From the NCBI GenBank assembly GCA_963842065.1, contig CAWJEW010000007.1, positions 1 through 64,000 on the forward strand: a stretch of 64,000 nucleotides of DNA, read 5' to 3'. The notes below the pieces were generated by a model. The model saw only the letters and a program-made list of their open reading frames with translations, searched no databases and was not told where the DNA came from. The position numbers were made by a program, and so were the translations under genes. This DNA comes from CAITWD01 sp963842065. Lineage in GTDB: Bacteria; Actinomycetota; Thermoleophilia; Miltoncostaeales; Miltoncostaeaceae. Of this stretch, positions 25,187-34,741 are shown one piece after another; the stretch's first letter is position 1; every line of letters starts with the position of its first letter.

Positions 25187-26079
25187 TCAGGCCGGGTCTC
25201 GACCGGTCAGCGGTACTCGGCCGAGATCGAGGGCGTCGGCAATCCTCGCCAGAACCTCAAGATGGTCGTCGACGGCCGTCAACGCGGCGCCCATCGTGTT
25301 GATGGAGACGTGGCTCGCGCCCACCGTGTGCCAGGCGTCGATTCCGCGCAGAACGTCGTCGATGCGACCGCGCCAGTCGACCCGGCCTTCCATCTTGATC
25401 GACCCGGGATCGCGCCCGGCCGCTTCCGCCGCCGCGACAATCGTGTCGCGTGCTGCGCGAAGTTCGGGACCAGGTTGCATCAACGGGAACCAGCCATCAG
25501 CGAGGCGTCCCATGCGCGTGAACGCCCGTGGCGACGTCCCGCCGAACCAGATCGGGATCGGCCGCTGAACGGGCAGCGGCGCGAGGCCAGCGCCGGTCAC
25601 GTGATCAAAGCGACCGTGGAATGTGACCGATCGTTCGCTCAGGAGCGTGCGCAGCAGATCGACTTGCTCTTCAATCCGGCGCCCGCGGGCGGTGAAGTCC
25701 TGTCCGAGGGCCTCGTATTCGACGGCGTTCCTCCGAGGCCCACGCCGAGTCGGAACCTTCCCTGGGTCAGCAGATCGACCTCGGCAGCCTGCTTGGCCAC
25801 GAGAACGGTCGGACGCTGCGGCAGGATCGTAATGCCGGTGACGAGTTCCAGCGACGTGCATGCAGCGAGGTAGCCAAACAGAACAAACGGCTCGTGAAAC
25901 TCCGAGTCGACGTCGTACGGACCGGTCCAGTCCTTGTGGACGGCGGGATCTGCGCCGACGACGTGGTCGTACGCAACCAGATGACTAAAGCCCAATCGAT
26001 CCACGCCGTCCCCGTAGGCGCGGACCGCCTGCACATCGGGACCGATCTCGGTCTGGGGGAACACGACACCGATATTCAT
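25187..26079 (-). pseudogene. Luciferase-like (F420-type) oxidoreductase with a frameshift
   Basis: The N-terminal 115 codons (MNIGVVFPQTEIGPDVQAVR ... GRFRLGVGLG) and the C-terminal 170 (NAVEYEALGQDFTARGRRIE ... IADALDLGRV) are each well conserved but lie in different frames, joined near 25735 where GVGLGWN is expected. This is the TIM-barrel luciferase-like monooxygenase family, which in Actinobacteria usually uses coenzyme F420 or FMN. A single-base lesion could also be a sequencing error, so the gene may be alive. Confidence 0.75.
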
Positions 26080-26415
26080 GATGGGACGCGTCCTGCCTCG
26101 AGGCTCGTACCGCGCGCGCAGCGGCAGCGGTCGTCAACGATTCTAGGTCACCCATCGATCTCATCCGTTGCGGCGCGGCCGTTCGAGCGTTCGGCGCGCA
26201 GGGCCGAGTGCATCTCGTCACAAGTGGATACGACACGACGCGATTTCGGTTCGTTCGTGCCGCGCGTGCGGACGGGTGCGCCTCGACACGCGTCGCGGCG
26301 GTGCGGCGCGTCCGCGGCCGGGAGTGCCGGAGCGTGCGTTCCGGTCGTTGACGCACCCGACCGGCTCGGCGAGTATTGGACCACCCTCACGCCCCGCGCC
26401 GGAGAGGTTGCCGTC
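26080..26415. other. Divergent intergenic region
   Basis: Between the luciferase-like gene and the NHL-repeat gene; presumably contains both promoters. The NHL gene frame is open far upstream, but the sequence before its ATG is not protein-like. Confidence 0.35.
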
Positions 26416-27600
26416 ATGAAGGTCCGCACCGCTGTCGGTGCGCTGATCGTCGCGTGCCTTGCCCTATCTCCCGCTCTGGGACTCGTCGCGCCGGCTCGCC
26501 CGTACATCCTGGCGAGATCCTGGCCCAGTCACGGGGGGCTCCCCTTGGGGATCGCGCTCAACGCCCCGAGCGATCGCATCTACGTCGCGAGTCTGTCCGC
26601 TGACAGCGTCGAGGAGTACACGACCTCCGGCCAGTACGTGGCGACGTTTCCCACGACCGGGCCGGGGCAGCTCGGGGAGCCAGCCTTCGTGGCGGTGAAC
26701 CCGTCCTCGGGCGACGTGTACGTAACCGACAACGAACGTGCGGACATCGTCGAGTTCACCGCGTCCGGCAGCTACGTCACCGCGTGGGGCAGCGTGGGCG
26801 GCGGCACCCCGGGGGGGATCGCCGTGGACCCTGGCACGGGGGACGTCTACGTGGCCGTCGGCGGCTCTTCGGTTCAGGAATTCACCTCCTCCGGGACGTT
26901 CGTGCGCCAATGGGGGTCCAACGGCCCGAGTGCCGGGCAGCTCGTGAACCCGGATGGCGTCGCCGTGAACCTCGCGAGCGGCGATGTCTATGTCACCGAT
27001 GACGATGGCGTCGTCGAGTTCACGGGCACTGGGACGTTCCTGAGGACGTGGGGGGCACCGGGTCCCGTGATCACCGACACTCCCGGTCAGTTGGATGACG
27101 CCGTCGGGGTGGGCGTGGACCCGACGACGGGGAATGTGTTCGTCGCCGATCAGACGTGGTCCGATGTCCAGGAGTTCACCGCTGCGGGCGCCTACCTCAC
27201 GCGATTCAGCACCAATGACGTCTACGCCTTGAACGATGTCGCGGTCAGCCCGAACTCCGGCGATGTCTACGCAACGGCGATTAACCCCGGGCTCCCCGAG
27301 ATCTTCGAGTTCGTGCCGGGTCGTGCCCCCGACATCACCCACGAGCCCGTGAGCCGCTCGGTCCGGCGCGGCGCGTCCGTCGCGTTCTTTGCCAATGCGT
27401 CCGGAGATCCGACGCCGATCGTGCGCTGGCAGCGATCGACCGATGGCGGGCGCAAGTGGACCCTGATCACGGGGGCGATCCACCGGACCTTGGACCTGCG
27501 GGCCGTATCGCGTCGGATGACCGGGTACCGCTACCGCGCCGTGTTCAGCAACGGGGTCGCTCCCGCGATCACGAACGCGGCGATCCTGCGCGTCCGGTGA
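26416..27600 (+). CDS. Secreted NHL-repeat beta-propeller protein with C-terminal Ig-like domain
   Basis: From an ATG preceded by GGAGAGG the protein has 394 residues: signal peptide (MKVRTAVGALIVACLALSPA), then about six repeats of the type 'P-[DG]-G-[IV]-A-V-[DN]-P-x-[ST]-G-D-V-Y-V' each followed by 'V-x-E-F-T-x-x-G-x-[FY]', which is an NHL-like six-bladed propeller, and a final ~90-residue immunoglobulin-like domain (EPVSRSVRRGASVAFFANAS ... YRYRAVFSNGVAPAITNAAI). Such exported propellers bind ligands or surfaces; no catalytic residues are recognisable. Confidence 0.8.
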   Translation: MKVRTAVGALIVACLALSPALGLVAPARPYILARSWPSHGGLPLGIALNAPSDRIYVASLSADSVEEYTTSGQYVATFPTTGPGQLGEPAFVAVNPSSGDVYVTDNERADIVEFTASGSYVTAWGSVGGGTPGGIAVDPGTGDVYVAVGGSSVQEFTSSGTFVRQWGSNGPSAGQLVNPDGVAVNLASGDVYVTDDDGVVEFTGTGTFLRTWGAPGPVITDTPGQLDDAVGVGVDPTTGNVFVADQTWSDVQEFTAAGAYLTRFSTNDVYALNDVAVSPNSGDVYATAINPGLPEIFEFVPGRAPDITHEPVSRSVRRGASVAFFANASGDPTPIVRWQRSTDGGRKWTLITGAIHRTLDLRAVSRRMTGYRYRAVFSNGVAPAITNAAILRVR

Positions 27601-27621
27601 GCCGTGCGCAGCCGGGTTGGA

Positions 27622-27780
27622 CGGGCCTGATGCCGCGGGGCGCCGTCGCGGCGGATCACGAGCGCTGCACCGCCGACCCCCCTGGCTCCACAGCGCGATC
27701 GCCAATCGCACGCCGGTCACCGGCAGGGCGATGCCTGCAGCCAGAATCGCCACGCCAAGGACCCACATGAGGCCGATCAC
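27622..27780 (-). pseudogene. N-terminal part of a membrane protein downstream of arsR-type gene
   Basis: 31 bases after the ArsR stop, a GTG opens MIGLMWVLGVAILAAGIALP and VTGVRLAIALWSQGG, a convincing transmembrane start that then degenerates into Arg/Pro-rich sequence. It may be a truncated membrane protein once co-transcribed with the regulator. Confidence 0.25.
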
Positions 27781-27811
27781 GCGCCCCGCCCACGACTCGG
27801 CACCGATGAAT

Positions 27812-28198
27812 TCAGCTGGGTGTGCCGTCCGGCCGCGACATCACGTCGTCCATCAGCGAGCCGGCGAGTTCGGCCAGCTCGGCCCGCTGGCGCCCGAGAA
27901 TGCTCCCCAGCAGCACCCGCGCGGCCTCGAGCAGTCCGAAGACGGCATCCTCGGTCACGTGGTAGTAGACGGTGGTGCCGTCTCGACGCCCGCTCACGAG
28001 CCCGTGCTTGCGCAGCAGCGCGAGATGCTGGGACGTCCCGCTTGAGTCGAGGCCGAGCGCGCCCTGAAGGCTCCCGACCGAACGCTCGCCGTCGCGCAGC
28101 AGCTCGATGATGCGAACGCGCGCGGGGTGGCCGAGCGTGCGAAACAGGTCGGCCTTGGCCGCATAGACCGGACGCGGGTCGCGCCGAGCAGCCTGCAG
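27812..28198 (-). CDS. ArsR-family transcriptional regulator, apparent CTG start
   Basis: A 128-residue winged-helix repressor: ADLFRTLGHPARVRIIELLRDGERSVGSLQ, recognition helix GTSQHLALLRKHGLVSGRRDGTTVYYHV, and a C-terminal helical part (EDAVFGLLEAARVLLGSIL ... SLMDDV). No ATG, GTG or TTG exists in frame before GTG at 27997, which would remove the whole helix-turn-helix. The natural start is CTG at 28198, giving (M)QAARRDPRPVYAAKADLF, the usual N-terminus. No metal-binding Cys cluster is seen, so the signal is unknown. It could also be a gene whose ATG mutated to CTG. Confidence 0.7.
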   Translation of the reverse strand: MQAARRDPRPVYAAKADLFRTLGHPARVRIIELLRDGERSVGSLQGALGLDSSGTSQHLALLRKHGLVSGRRDGTTVYYHVTEDAVFGLLEAARVLLGSILGRQRAELAELAGSLMDDVMSRPDGTPS

Positions 28199-28291
28199 CG
28201 TCGCACGGGTCCCGTGCGCGGCGTCGGGTCGGTCGGGGACCCCCAGCGGCTCTCGCTTATCCTGGTGCAGCAGCGCCTCCCGGCGACGCGC

Positions 28292-28324
28292 CGGGGGGGC
28301 CGCAAGATCTGCGGCCCCCCCGGG
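28292..28324. terminator. Perfect 14-bp hairpin between transcription units
   Basis: CCGGGGGGGCCGCA, five-base loop AGATC, exact complement. Very stable, no U-run; about 95 bases upstream of the ArsR start. Confidence 0.5.
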
Positions 28325-28521
28325 GACGACTGGATGTGCTCGGTCGCCACCGAGCTCCGCCAGTACACCACACCGCGCCGGTAGTTACAACTTCTGTCTG
28401 GTCATAATCTTACGAACTTCTACGTCTTCTCTGCCTGGCGCGCGCACCGAGCGGCGCACGCGCTCGCGGGTTTCCGGTCCCCCCGGCGAGGGAAGCGGCC
28501 AGAACCGATCATTACCGTTCG

Positions 28522-28882
28522 ATGAGGGGCGCGGACATATCCAGGAGCAACCGCCTGCGCAAGGCACACGCCGGGTTCGACGTCTGGGACCCCGCCCGCG
28601 AGGTGGCGACCGGACGATTCGACGGTGTCGAGGATGAGTGGCTCGCGCTCAGCCCTCTCGGCCACCCCGCAGCGGGTCGGCGACCTCCCGCACGGCGCGG
28701 TGGACTTCGTCGACGCGGGCGTGCGCCGGATCGTGCCCCGCGCGGGCGCCGACGCGCGCAAGATGATGGAGGCGGGGAGGCCGCTCGACCACACGGCCGA
28801 GCGCACGGCCGACGCCATCGCGAACGTCACGCTGTTCGGTTTCTCCTCGTTCGCGGAGGAAACCTTCCTCGACCCGCGCTGA
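28522..28882 (+). pseudogene. Unrecognised gene with one frameshift
   Basis: Two frames with strong GC3 coding bias join near 28668: the first, RLRKAHAGFDVWDPAREVAT and GRFDGVEDEWLALSPLG, and the second, QRVGDLPHGAVDFVDAGVRR ... GADARKMMEAGRPLDHTAER ... FGFSSFAEETFLDPR. The composite would be about 118 residues. I do not recognise the family. Confidence 0.4.
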
Positions 28883-29175
28883 CGGCGGTGCCGCGCCCTG
28901 CGTCGGCTGCGAGGCGATGCACGTCTCGCGCATGCCGTTGACCGTGTCGCTGATGGTCGCAAGGCAGGAGCGCAGCGCGGACGGTGCGACGACCGTGCAC
29001 CGGTCGAGCGTGACGGCCATGGCATGGGAGCGCACGTGGTCGTCGTGGCAGACCGGCGTGCAGGCCTCCGCGACCAGGGAGCTCCGGCTGCGGCGCGGCC
29101 TGCCTGACGGCTGCTGCGGCTCGCAACGACCGGCCGGGGTTGCCTCGCGCCCTCGTGCGAGGACACTATGGGCAC

Positions 29176-30750
29176 ATGATCGATATCGAACGCAAGGAGC
29201 GCCGACCAGCGGATCGCTCGAACCCTCATGGAGCGGTTCGCGACCGGTGTGCGCGCTGGTGGCTCGCCGCGCTCGTGCTCGTCGCGGGCGGGGCGTCGCT
29301 GTCGACCGAGATGACCGGTGCGCGCCTGCTGGCACCGTATTTCGGCGCATCGGACCTCGTGTGGTCGAATGTCATCGGCCTGATCCTCGTATCGCTCGCG
29401 GTCGGGTACTGGCTCGGCGGCCGCCTGGCGGACCGCTTCCCGACCCATCGGGCGCTCGCGACCGTGGTCCTCGTCGCGGCGCTGGCCCTTGCGGTGATCC
29501 CATTCGCCGCCCGCCCGCTCTTTCTCGCGTCGGCTACTGCGTTTGCCAACGTCTCGGCGGGGGCCTTCATCGCGAGCTTCTTCGGGGCCCTTGCGATGTT
29601 CATCATCCCCGTCACCGCGCTCGGGGCAGTCGCGCCGTGGTCGATCCGCCTGAGCGTCGATCGTGTCGACCGGACCGGATCGGTGGCCGGGCGCCTCTAC
29701 GCGCTCTCCACAATCGGCGCGATCATCGGCACCTTCCTCCCGGTGCTCGTGCTGATCCCGATGATCGGGACGCGGCGCACGCTGCTGTGGACCGCAGCCG
29801 TACTGGCCATCACGGCTGCCCCGGCCCTGAGTCGCAGGCTTCTGTGGGCCCCGCTGGTTGCGATCGCGCTGACGCTCGTCCCGCTCGGCCCGATCAAACC
29901 CGCCGGCCCGGGTGAGCGAATCCTGTTCGAAGGCGAGTCAACGTACCAGTTTGTGCAGGTCGTACAGGAACCCAACGGCGACCGCGTCCTGCATCTTAAC
30001 GAGGGCTGGGCGGCGCATTCGCTGCTGCCCGCCCACGGTGTCCTGACGGACAACTACTGGGACGCCTTCACGGCGCTTCCGTCACTCGCCGGCGGATCAC
30101 GCGGACGCCTGCTGGTGCTCGGGAATGCCGGCGGGACCGTGTCGACCCTCTACGGGCGGATCTGGCCGGACGTGACGATCGACGGCGTCGAGATCGACCC
30201 GCTCGTCACGTCGGCCGGCCGCCGTTTTCTCGACATGTCAAATCCGCGGCTGCACGTGTATACGGCCGACGCCCGGTTCTGGCTCGAAGGCAGTCGCCCC
30301 CGCTACAACGTGATCGCGATCGACGCATACACCCAGCCGTACATCCCGTTCTACCTGGCCACCCGGGAGTTCTTTGGCCTCGTCGATGCCCACCTTGCCC
30401 CCGGCGGGGTCGCGGCCCTCAATGTCGGGACCCCGCCCGATCAGACGGCGCTGGTCGGACGGATCGCGACGACCATGCGTGCGGTGTTTCCGACGGTGAT
30501 GACCGCCCGGTATACGACGTTCAACTCGCTTGTGCTCGGGTTCCAGCGCGGCACTGGCGTCGCGGCGGTACGGCGCGCGCTTGAGCGGTCACCGGGACTG
30601 GCGCGCGGCCCAGGCGACCAGCTCGCGGGCGAGCTGCTGCCGGTTGCCGCCGGTGGAGTGCCGCTTACCGATGACCAGGCACCGATCGAGTTGCTCACGG
30701 ATCAGGCGCTCCTGGCATACCTTGCAGAGGGCGCGCCCGGGGCGCATTGA
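29176..30750 (+). CDS. Membrane-fused spermidine-synthase-like protein
   Basis: A 524-residue protein in two parts. Residues about 20-240 hold seven or so membrane helices (LAALVLVAGGASLSTEMTGA, NVIGLILVSLAVGYWLGGRL, TVVLVAALALAVIPF ... ALSTIGAIIGTFLPVLVL). Residues about 260-510 form a Rossmann-type methyltransferase fold of the spermidine synthase group: DNYWDAFTAL, LLVLGNAGGTVSTLYGR, VEIDPLVTSAG, NPRLHVYTADARFWLEG, YNVIAIDAYTQPYIPFYLAT. This fused family is widespread and its reaction not settled; polyamine synthesis should not be assumed. Confidence 0.82.
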   Translation: MIDIERKERRPADRSNPHGAVRDRCARWWLAALVLVAGGASLSTEMTGARLLAPYFGASDLVWSNVIGLILVSLAVGYWLGGRLADRFPTHRALATVVLVAALALAVIPFAARPLFLASATAFANVSAGAFIASFFGALAMFIIPVTALGAVAPWSIRLSVDRVDRTGSVAGRLYALSTIGAIIGTFLPVLVLIPMIGTRRTLLWTAAVLAITAAPALSRRLLWAPLVAIALTLVPLGPIKPAGPGERILFEGESTYQFVQVVQEPNGDRVLHLNEGWAAHSLLPAHGVLTDNYWDAFTALPSLAGGSRGRLLVLGNAGGTVSTLYGRIWPDVTIDGVEIDPLVTSAGRRFLDMSNPRLHVYTADARFWLEGSRPRYNVIAIDAYTQPYIPFYLATREFFGLVDAHLAPGGVAALNVGTPPDQTALVGRIATTMRAVFPTVMTARYTTFNSLVLGFQRGTGVAAVRRALERSPGLARGPGDQLAGELLPVAAGGVPLTDDQAPIELLTDQALLAYLAEGAPGAH

Positions 30751-30841
30751 CGCCGGAAGCCGTGCCGCCGGCCCCGCACACACCGCCGCGGGGCAACCGC
30801 TCCGTGTTGAGGGCCCGCGGCGTTCCGGTCTAGCATGCCTC

Positions 30842-31768
30842 ATGCGCTCCGCATGGCCACTCCTGCCGCACTACGACACCTGGCAAGCCACCTGCGACAC
30901 CCTGCACGCGCACACCCAGGTGCTCGGCAAGCTCGCGGTCGCGCTCGCCGCGCCGCAGCCGCAGCTGCAACACGCCGCGCTGCACCTGAGCGCCCGCGGC
31001 TGGGAGACGCCGCTGTTGCCCGCGCCCGACGGTTCCGGCGCGATCCTCGTGGCCCTGGACCTGCACACCCACGAGGCCGTCGTCGAGCACAGCGACGGTC
31101 GCGCCCGGCGGGTCGCGCTGACACCGCACCGCTCGGTGGGCTCGGTGACCCGAGACGTTCTCGAGGCCGTGGGTGACCTCGCGGGCGAGGCGGTGGCGAT
31201 CAACGCGACCCCGCAGGAGGTCCCCTGGACGGTGCCGCTCGATGCCGACGAGGAGCACGCCACCTACGACCCGGCGCGGGTCGCCACGTACTTCGACGCC
31301 GCGACGCGCGCAGCGCTCGCGCTGACGCGGTTCCGTGCCCCGTACCGCGGGCGCTCGACGCCCGTGAACGCCTGGTGGGGATCCTTTGACTTGGCGGTCA
31401 GCCTCTTCTCCGGCGCGCCGGCCGACCCGCCGTCGGACGACTTCATCATGCGCAACGCGATGAATGCCGAGGAGGTGGCGGTCGGCTGGTGGCCGGGTGA
31501 CGGGCGCTACGAGAAGCCCGCCTTCTACGCGTATGCGTATCCCACCCCGGAGGGCTACGCCCCGGCCGCGCCCGCACCGGCCGCCGCCCGCTGGGACGGG
31601 GCGCTCGGCGAGTACGTCCTCGACTGGACGGACGTCTGCGCGGCGCCCGACCCGGAGGGTGTCGTCATGGAATTCGCGCTCTCGGTGTTCCGGCACGCCT
31701 GTGCGGCGTGCGACTGGGACCCGGCGCTCGCGGCAAGCGCCGAGGGCTCACCCCCACCGGTCGGCTGA
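30842..31768 (+). CDS. DUF5996 family protein
   Basis: A 308-residue cytoplasmic protein starting MRSAWPLLPHYDTWQATCDT. The family pattern is clear: LHLSARGWETPLLP, a strand with LVALDLHTHEAVVEHSDG, TPHRSVGSVTRDVLE, STPVNAWWGSFDLAVSLFSG, and EEVAVGWWPGDGRYEKPAFYAYAYPTPEG. The function is unknown. Its 3' end overlaps the convergent zinc-finger gene by 21 bases. Confidence 0.82.
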   Translation: MRSAWPLLPHYDTWQATCDTLHAHTQVLGKLAVALAAPQPQLQHAALHLSARGWETPLLPAPDGSGAILVALDLHTHEAVVEHSDGRARRVALTPHRSVGSVTRDVLEAVGDLAGEAVAINATPQEVPWTVPLDADEEHATYDPARVATYFDAATRAALALTRFRAPYRGRSTPVNAWWGSFDLAVSLFSGAPADPPSDDFIMRNAMNAEEVAVGWWPGDGRYEKPAFYAYAYPTPEGYAPAAPAPAAARWDGALGEYVLDWTDVCAAPDPEGVVMEFALSVFRHACAACDWDPALAASAEGSPPPVG

Positions 31769-32071
31769 CGAGCTCCCGGACGGCGCCGGGCGTCGGTCGT
31801 CCGGGAGCGCGAACGGGACCTCGTCGACGTAGCACCAGTACCAGTCCGCACCGGGCTCCAGTGAGCGGATGATTGGATGGCCGGTGGCGTGGAAATGCGC
31901 CGTGGCGTGGCGGTTCGGGCTGTCGTCGCAACAGCCGACCTGGCCACATTCGGTTAACCGGCGCAGATGGACCCAGCGCGAGCCCATCGCGATGCACGCC
32001 GGACAGCCCGCGACGTCGGACCCGTCCTCGCGGTGATGGATGGTGTCCAGATGTGTGCAGATCGCGGCCAC
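31748..32071 (-). CDS. UBP-type zinc finger protein
   Basis: Starts at GTG with GAGGAG five bases upstream: (M)AAICTHLDTIHHREDGSD, 107 residues. Zinc ligands follow the UBP pattern: C5-x-H, CPACIAMGSRWVHLRRLTECGQVGCCDDSPNRHATAHFHATGHPI. Bacterial members of this family are small single-domain proteins that may bind C-terminal tails or act with redox enzymes; the role here is unknown. Confidence 0.82.
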   Translation of the reverse strand: MAAICTHLDTIHHREDGSDVAGCPACIAMGSRWVHLRRLTECGQVGCCDDSPNRHATAHFHATGHPIIRSLEPGADWYWCYVDEVPFALPDDRRPAPSGSSSADRWG

Positions 32072-32133
32072 GGGGGACTCCTCGTGCGGATCGTCCGCGG
32101 TGCGGGGGGTACCGGCGGCCGGCGCGGCCACCC

Positions 32134-32161
32134 CCCGGGGGCAAATGAAGCAACCCCCGGG
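32134..32161 (-). terminator. Hairpin between DUF6325-like and UBP genes
   Basis: CCCGGGGG and CCCCCGGG separated by 12 bases. Probably ends the DUF6325-like transcript; no clear U-run. Confidence 0.35.
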
Positions 32162-32319
32162 CCGTCCTGCGCCCGAGGGTCGAGTGGCTCTACTATCGGC
32201 CGGTCCCGCGCAGAGCTCAAGGCCCGGGGACGCCCGCGCCGGCCGCGACGTCGGTACGTGCGACGATTCCGATCGTCCCGGTTCTGCAACCCGCCGTCGG
32301 CGCGCGGGCCGCGTGCCGC

Positions 32320-32763
32320 TCACGCGTCATCCGCGAAGTTCTCGCGCGCCCACTCCCGCGCGCTGTGCACGATCTCGTCCGGGATCCGTCCGAAGTCAAG
32401 GAGCTCGCCGTTGGCGTGGCGGACCGCGTCCGCCACCTTGCGTTCCCACACGTTCTCCCACACCAGCAGCACCGCCGAGGATCCGGGCGCGAGTTGCTCG
32501 CCGGTTGCCAGCAGGTCCTCTTCGCCGAACAGCCCGCTCACCTCGAAGCCGGCGCGTGCGAATGCGGCCGCCACGTGCGGGTCGAGCTCGGCCATCTCGA
32601 TGGCGATCACGTCGCCCTCGAGCGTCTTCTGGACGAACACGGTGTCGATGATGCGGATGGTCCCCGCCTCGACCAGTTCAGCGAGCGCCGGCGCCAGCTC
32701 GCCGGTGAACTCGCTGCCCGGGAACGCGATGATCGCGTAATCAACGGGCCCGATCTGTTCCAT
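32320..32763 (-). CDS. DUF6325 family protein
   Basis: A 147-residue acidic protein from MEQIGPVDYAIIAFPGSEFT, with GGGAGAGG just upstream. Typical features are the repeated alpha/beta half (PVDYAIIAFPG; ALAELVEAGTIRIIDTVFVQK), the middle DVIAIEMAELD, SGLFGEEDLLATGEQLAPGS and SAVLLVWENVWERKVADAVR. This family is associated with membrane-stress operons and often precedes a short SHOCT protein, which is not seen here. Confidence 0.78.
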   Translation of the reverse strand: MEQIGPVDYAIIAFPGSEFTGELAPALAELVEAGTIRIIDTVFVQKTLEGDVIAIEMAELDPHVAAAFARAGFEVSGLFGEEDLLATGEQLAPGSSAVLLVWENVWERKVADAVRHANGELLDFGRIPDEIVHSAREWARENFADDA

Positions 32764-32903
32764 CGCCTCTCCCGGGGTCAGCCACCGTCGAATCGGGGGC
32801 CGGATCGGATGCGCACGATGCCCGATCCATGGTCGGGCCACGTACCGCGCCACGAGGATAACCGACCGCCGGTGCCGCGCCACGCCGGTCGGGCGCCACG
32901 TAC

Positions 32904-34637
32904 CTACCGCGAGATGGCGGGCCCGGCGCGCACGCACAGGACCTCGTCGAAGCTGGCCGTCGGAGCGCGCTCGCGCCCGCCCCCGCCGGCGCGCTCAAAC
33001 CCCTCGGTGCGGATCGCCACCGGCCCGCGCAGCTGCACGTCGTCGGGCACGCGCACGTAGCGGCTTCCCGCGACGGTGCGCCGGATCTCCGGTGGCAGCG
33101 GGGCGCGCCCGGCCAGGGCGTCGGCGTCGTTGACATTGATGCCGACTTGCGCGACCTCCGGCTCCGCAGCGAACACCTCAAGCGCGCGGGCGACGTACCG
33201 CTCTGGGGCGAAGAACTGCCAGCCGGCCGGCAGCCGCAGCCAGTACGGGCCGCCAAGCTCGATGCGCTCCTCCGCCGGCGGCTCTCCGGGATCGCCGGCA
33301 GCATCGACCAGCTCGAGAAACGGGTACCGCGCGCGCAGCCCGGCCCAGTCGGCGGCCGTCAGGCCGGTGTCGATCGCCAGGAACCGGCCGATTCGCGGCA
33401 CGTCCACGCAGCAGCGCAGGAACGAGTTGAGCGATCGCGAGAACGCGTCTACGTCGGTGCCGGTCTCGATGGTGAGGGTGACCTCCGCATCCGGGCCTCC
33501 CCGGGTGAGGTGCCCGACGAGCGTCTCCGGGTACGACACGGCAGCCTCCAGCAGCGGCGGGACGGCGAAATCGCGGTTCTCGGCCACCCGCTCGCGCTCG
33601 TCGTCGGGGAGGGAGGGACTCGCCAACAGGACCCGACAGAGGGCGAAGCTCTCCATGTACTTGCCGATCCAGTACGCGCAGATCGCCTGCTCGTCGAGTG
33701 CGCGCCAGTCGTACACGTCGGCGCCGACGAACAGGGCGTCGTCTGCAGGCAGCGGGATGCTCGCAGCACGCTCGGCGAACAGGTACCCGAGCTGGTGCCT
33801 GCCCTCGATGCGGTACTGGCGAGCCAGAGCGTGCAGCGGCTCGGCGCGGACCGGCCGCGTTTCCCACGCGCGCAGGTACGCATCCTGGATCTCGGACCAC
33901 GGCGCGCCGAGCAGCACCTGACACTCGCCGCAGCGAAACAGCGCGTAGTAGACCTCCTCGTCCCAGCCGCCCATCCCGGCCCGCCGGCGGTACCACTCGA
34001 GCGCGTTCGCCGGATCGCCTGCGTCGTAGTAGCTCTGGGCCAGGTAGAAGACCGAACGCGCGTCGTCGGGATTGCGGGCCACCTCGGCAAGCAGCAGGTC
34101 GCGGTCACGCTCGTACTTTTTGGGATCGAGGTTGCGGCCGCCGAGCCGCCGGGAGTCGATGTAGTAGTCGCCGTCCAGGCGCGCGTCGGTCGCTGGGTCG
34201 TCGCACACCGCGTACTCGTGCACGACGCCCTCGTAGCGCCAGCGCAGGCCGCTGCGAAAGATCTGGCGGCGCCAGTAGCTGAACCCCGACCCGTAGCGCA
34301 GCAGGTAGCAATCGGCTGTCAGCCCGCTGAAGTCGAGCGTTCCGACGACCATGTCGTCGGCGTCCATTACCCAGATGTAGTCGGCGTGCCCGCGCGCCAG
34401 CTCCAGCGCCTCGGTGCGGTTGTGCCCGAAGTTGCGCCACTCGCGCTCGTGCAGTTCTCCGGGGATGCCCAGCGTGCGCATGTGGGACCGAATGGCGTCC
34501 TGGGTCCCGTCGTCGGAGCCGGTGTCGACGATCACCCACGAGGAGACATACGGCGCGACGGCGTCGAGGACCTCACCCACGATGTGCGCCTCGTTGCGCA
34601 CGATCATGTTCAGGCAGATCGACGGGGCCCCGGACAT
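32904..34637 (-). CDS. Family 2 glycosyltransferase with TPR-like C-terminal part
   Basis: A 577-residue protein. Residues 7-230 are a GT-A glycosyltransferase fold: CLNMIVRNEAHIVGEVL, SWVIVDTGSDDGTQDAI, the metal-binding MDADD (91-95) and WRYEGVVHEYAVCDDPA. A tetratricopeptide-like helical stretch follows (DARSVFYLAQSYYDAGDPANALEWYRRRA; RAEPLHALARQYRIEGRHQLGYLFAERAA). The C-terminal third (VTLTIETGTDVDAFSRSLNS ... YVRVPDDVQLRGPVAIRTEG) looks like a second, degenerate GT-A-like domain. It could make glycans for the envelope. Divergently transcribed from the ABC exporter. Confidence 0.82.
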   Translation of the reverse strand: MSGAPSICLNMIVRNEAHIVGEVLDAVAPYVSSWVIVDTGSDDGTQDAIRSHMRTLGIPGELHEREWRNFGHNRTEALELARGHADYIWVMDADDMVVGTLDFSGLTADCYLLRYGSGFSYWRRQIFRSGLRWRYEGVVHEYAVCDDPATDARLDGDYYIDSRRLGGRNLDPKKYERDRDLLLAEVARNPDDARSVFYLAQSYYDAGDPANALEWYRRRAGMGGWDEEVYYALFRCGECQVLLGAPWSEIQDAYLRAWETRPVRAEPLHALARQYRIEGRHQLGYLFAERAASIPLPADDALFVGADVYDWRALDEQAICAYWIGKYMESFALCRVLLASPSLPDDERERVAENRDFAVPPLLEAAVSYPETLVGHLTRGGPDAEVTLTIETGTDVDAFSRSLNSFLRCCVDVPRIGRFLAIDTGLTAADWAGLRARYPFLELVDAAGDPGEPPAEERIELGGPYWLRLPAGWQFFAPERYVARALEVFAAEPEVAQVGINVNDADALAGRAPLPPEIRRTVAGSRYVRVPDDVQLRGPVAIRTEGFERAGGGGRERAPTASFDEVLCVRAGPAISR

Positions 34638-34741
34638 GGGCACGATGGTACCCGGTCGACCCGGCAACGTGGATCGCGCGGATGTCCGGCGCCGACACAT
34701 ATCGTACGACGTGCAGCCTCTGACCCGGCCGGGAGGATCCC

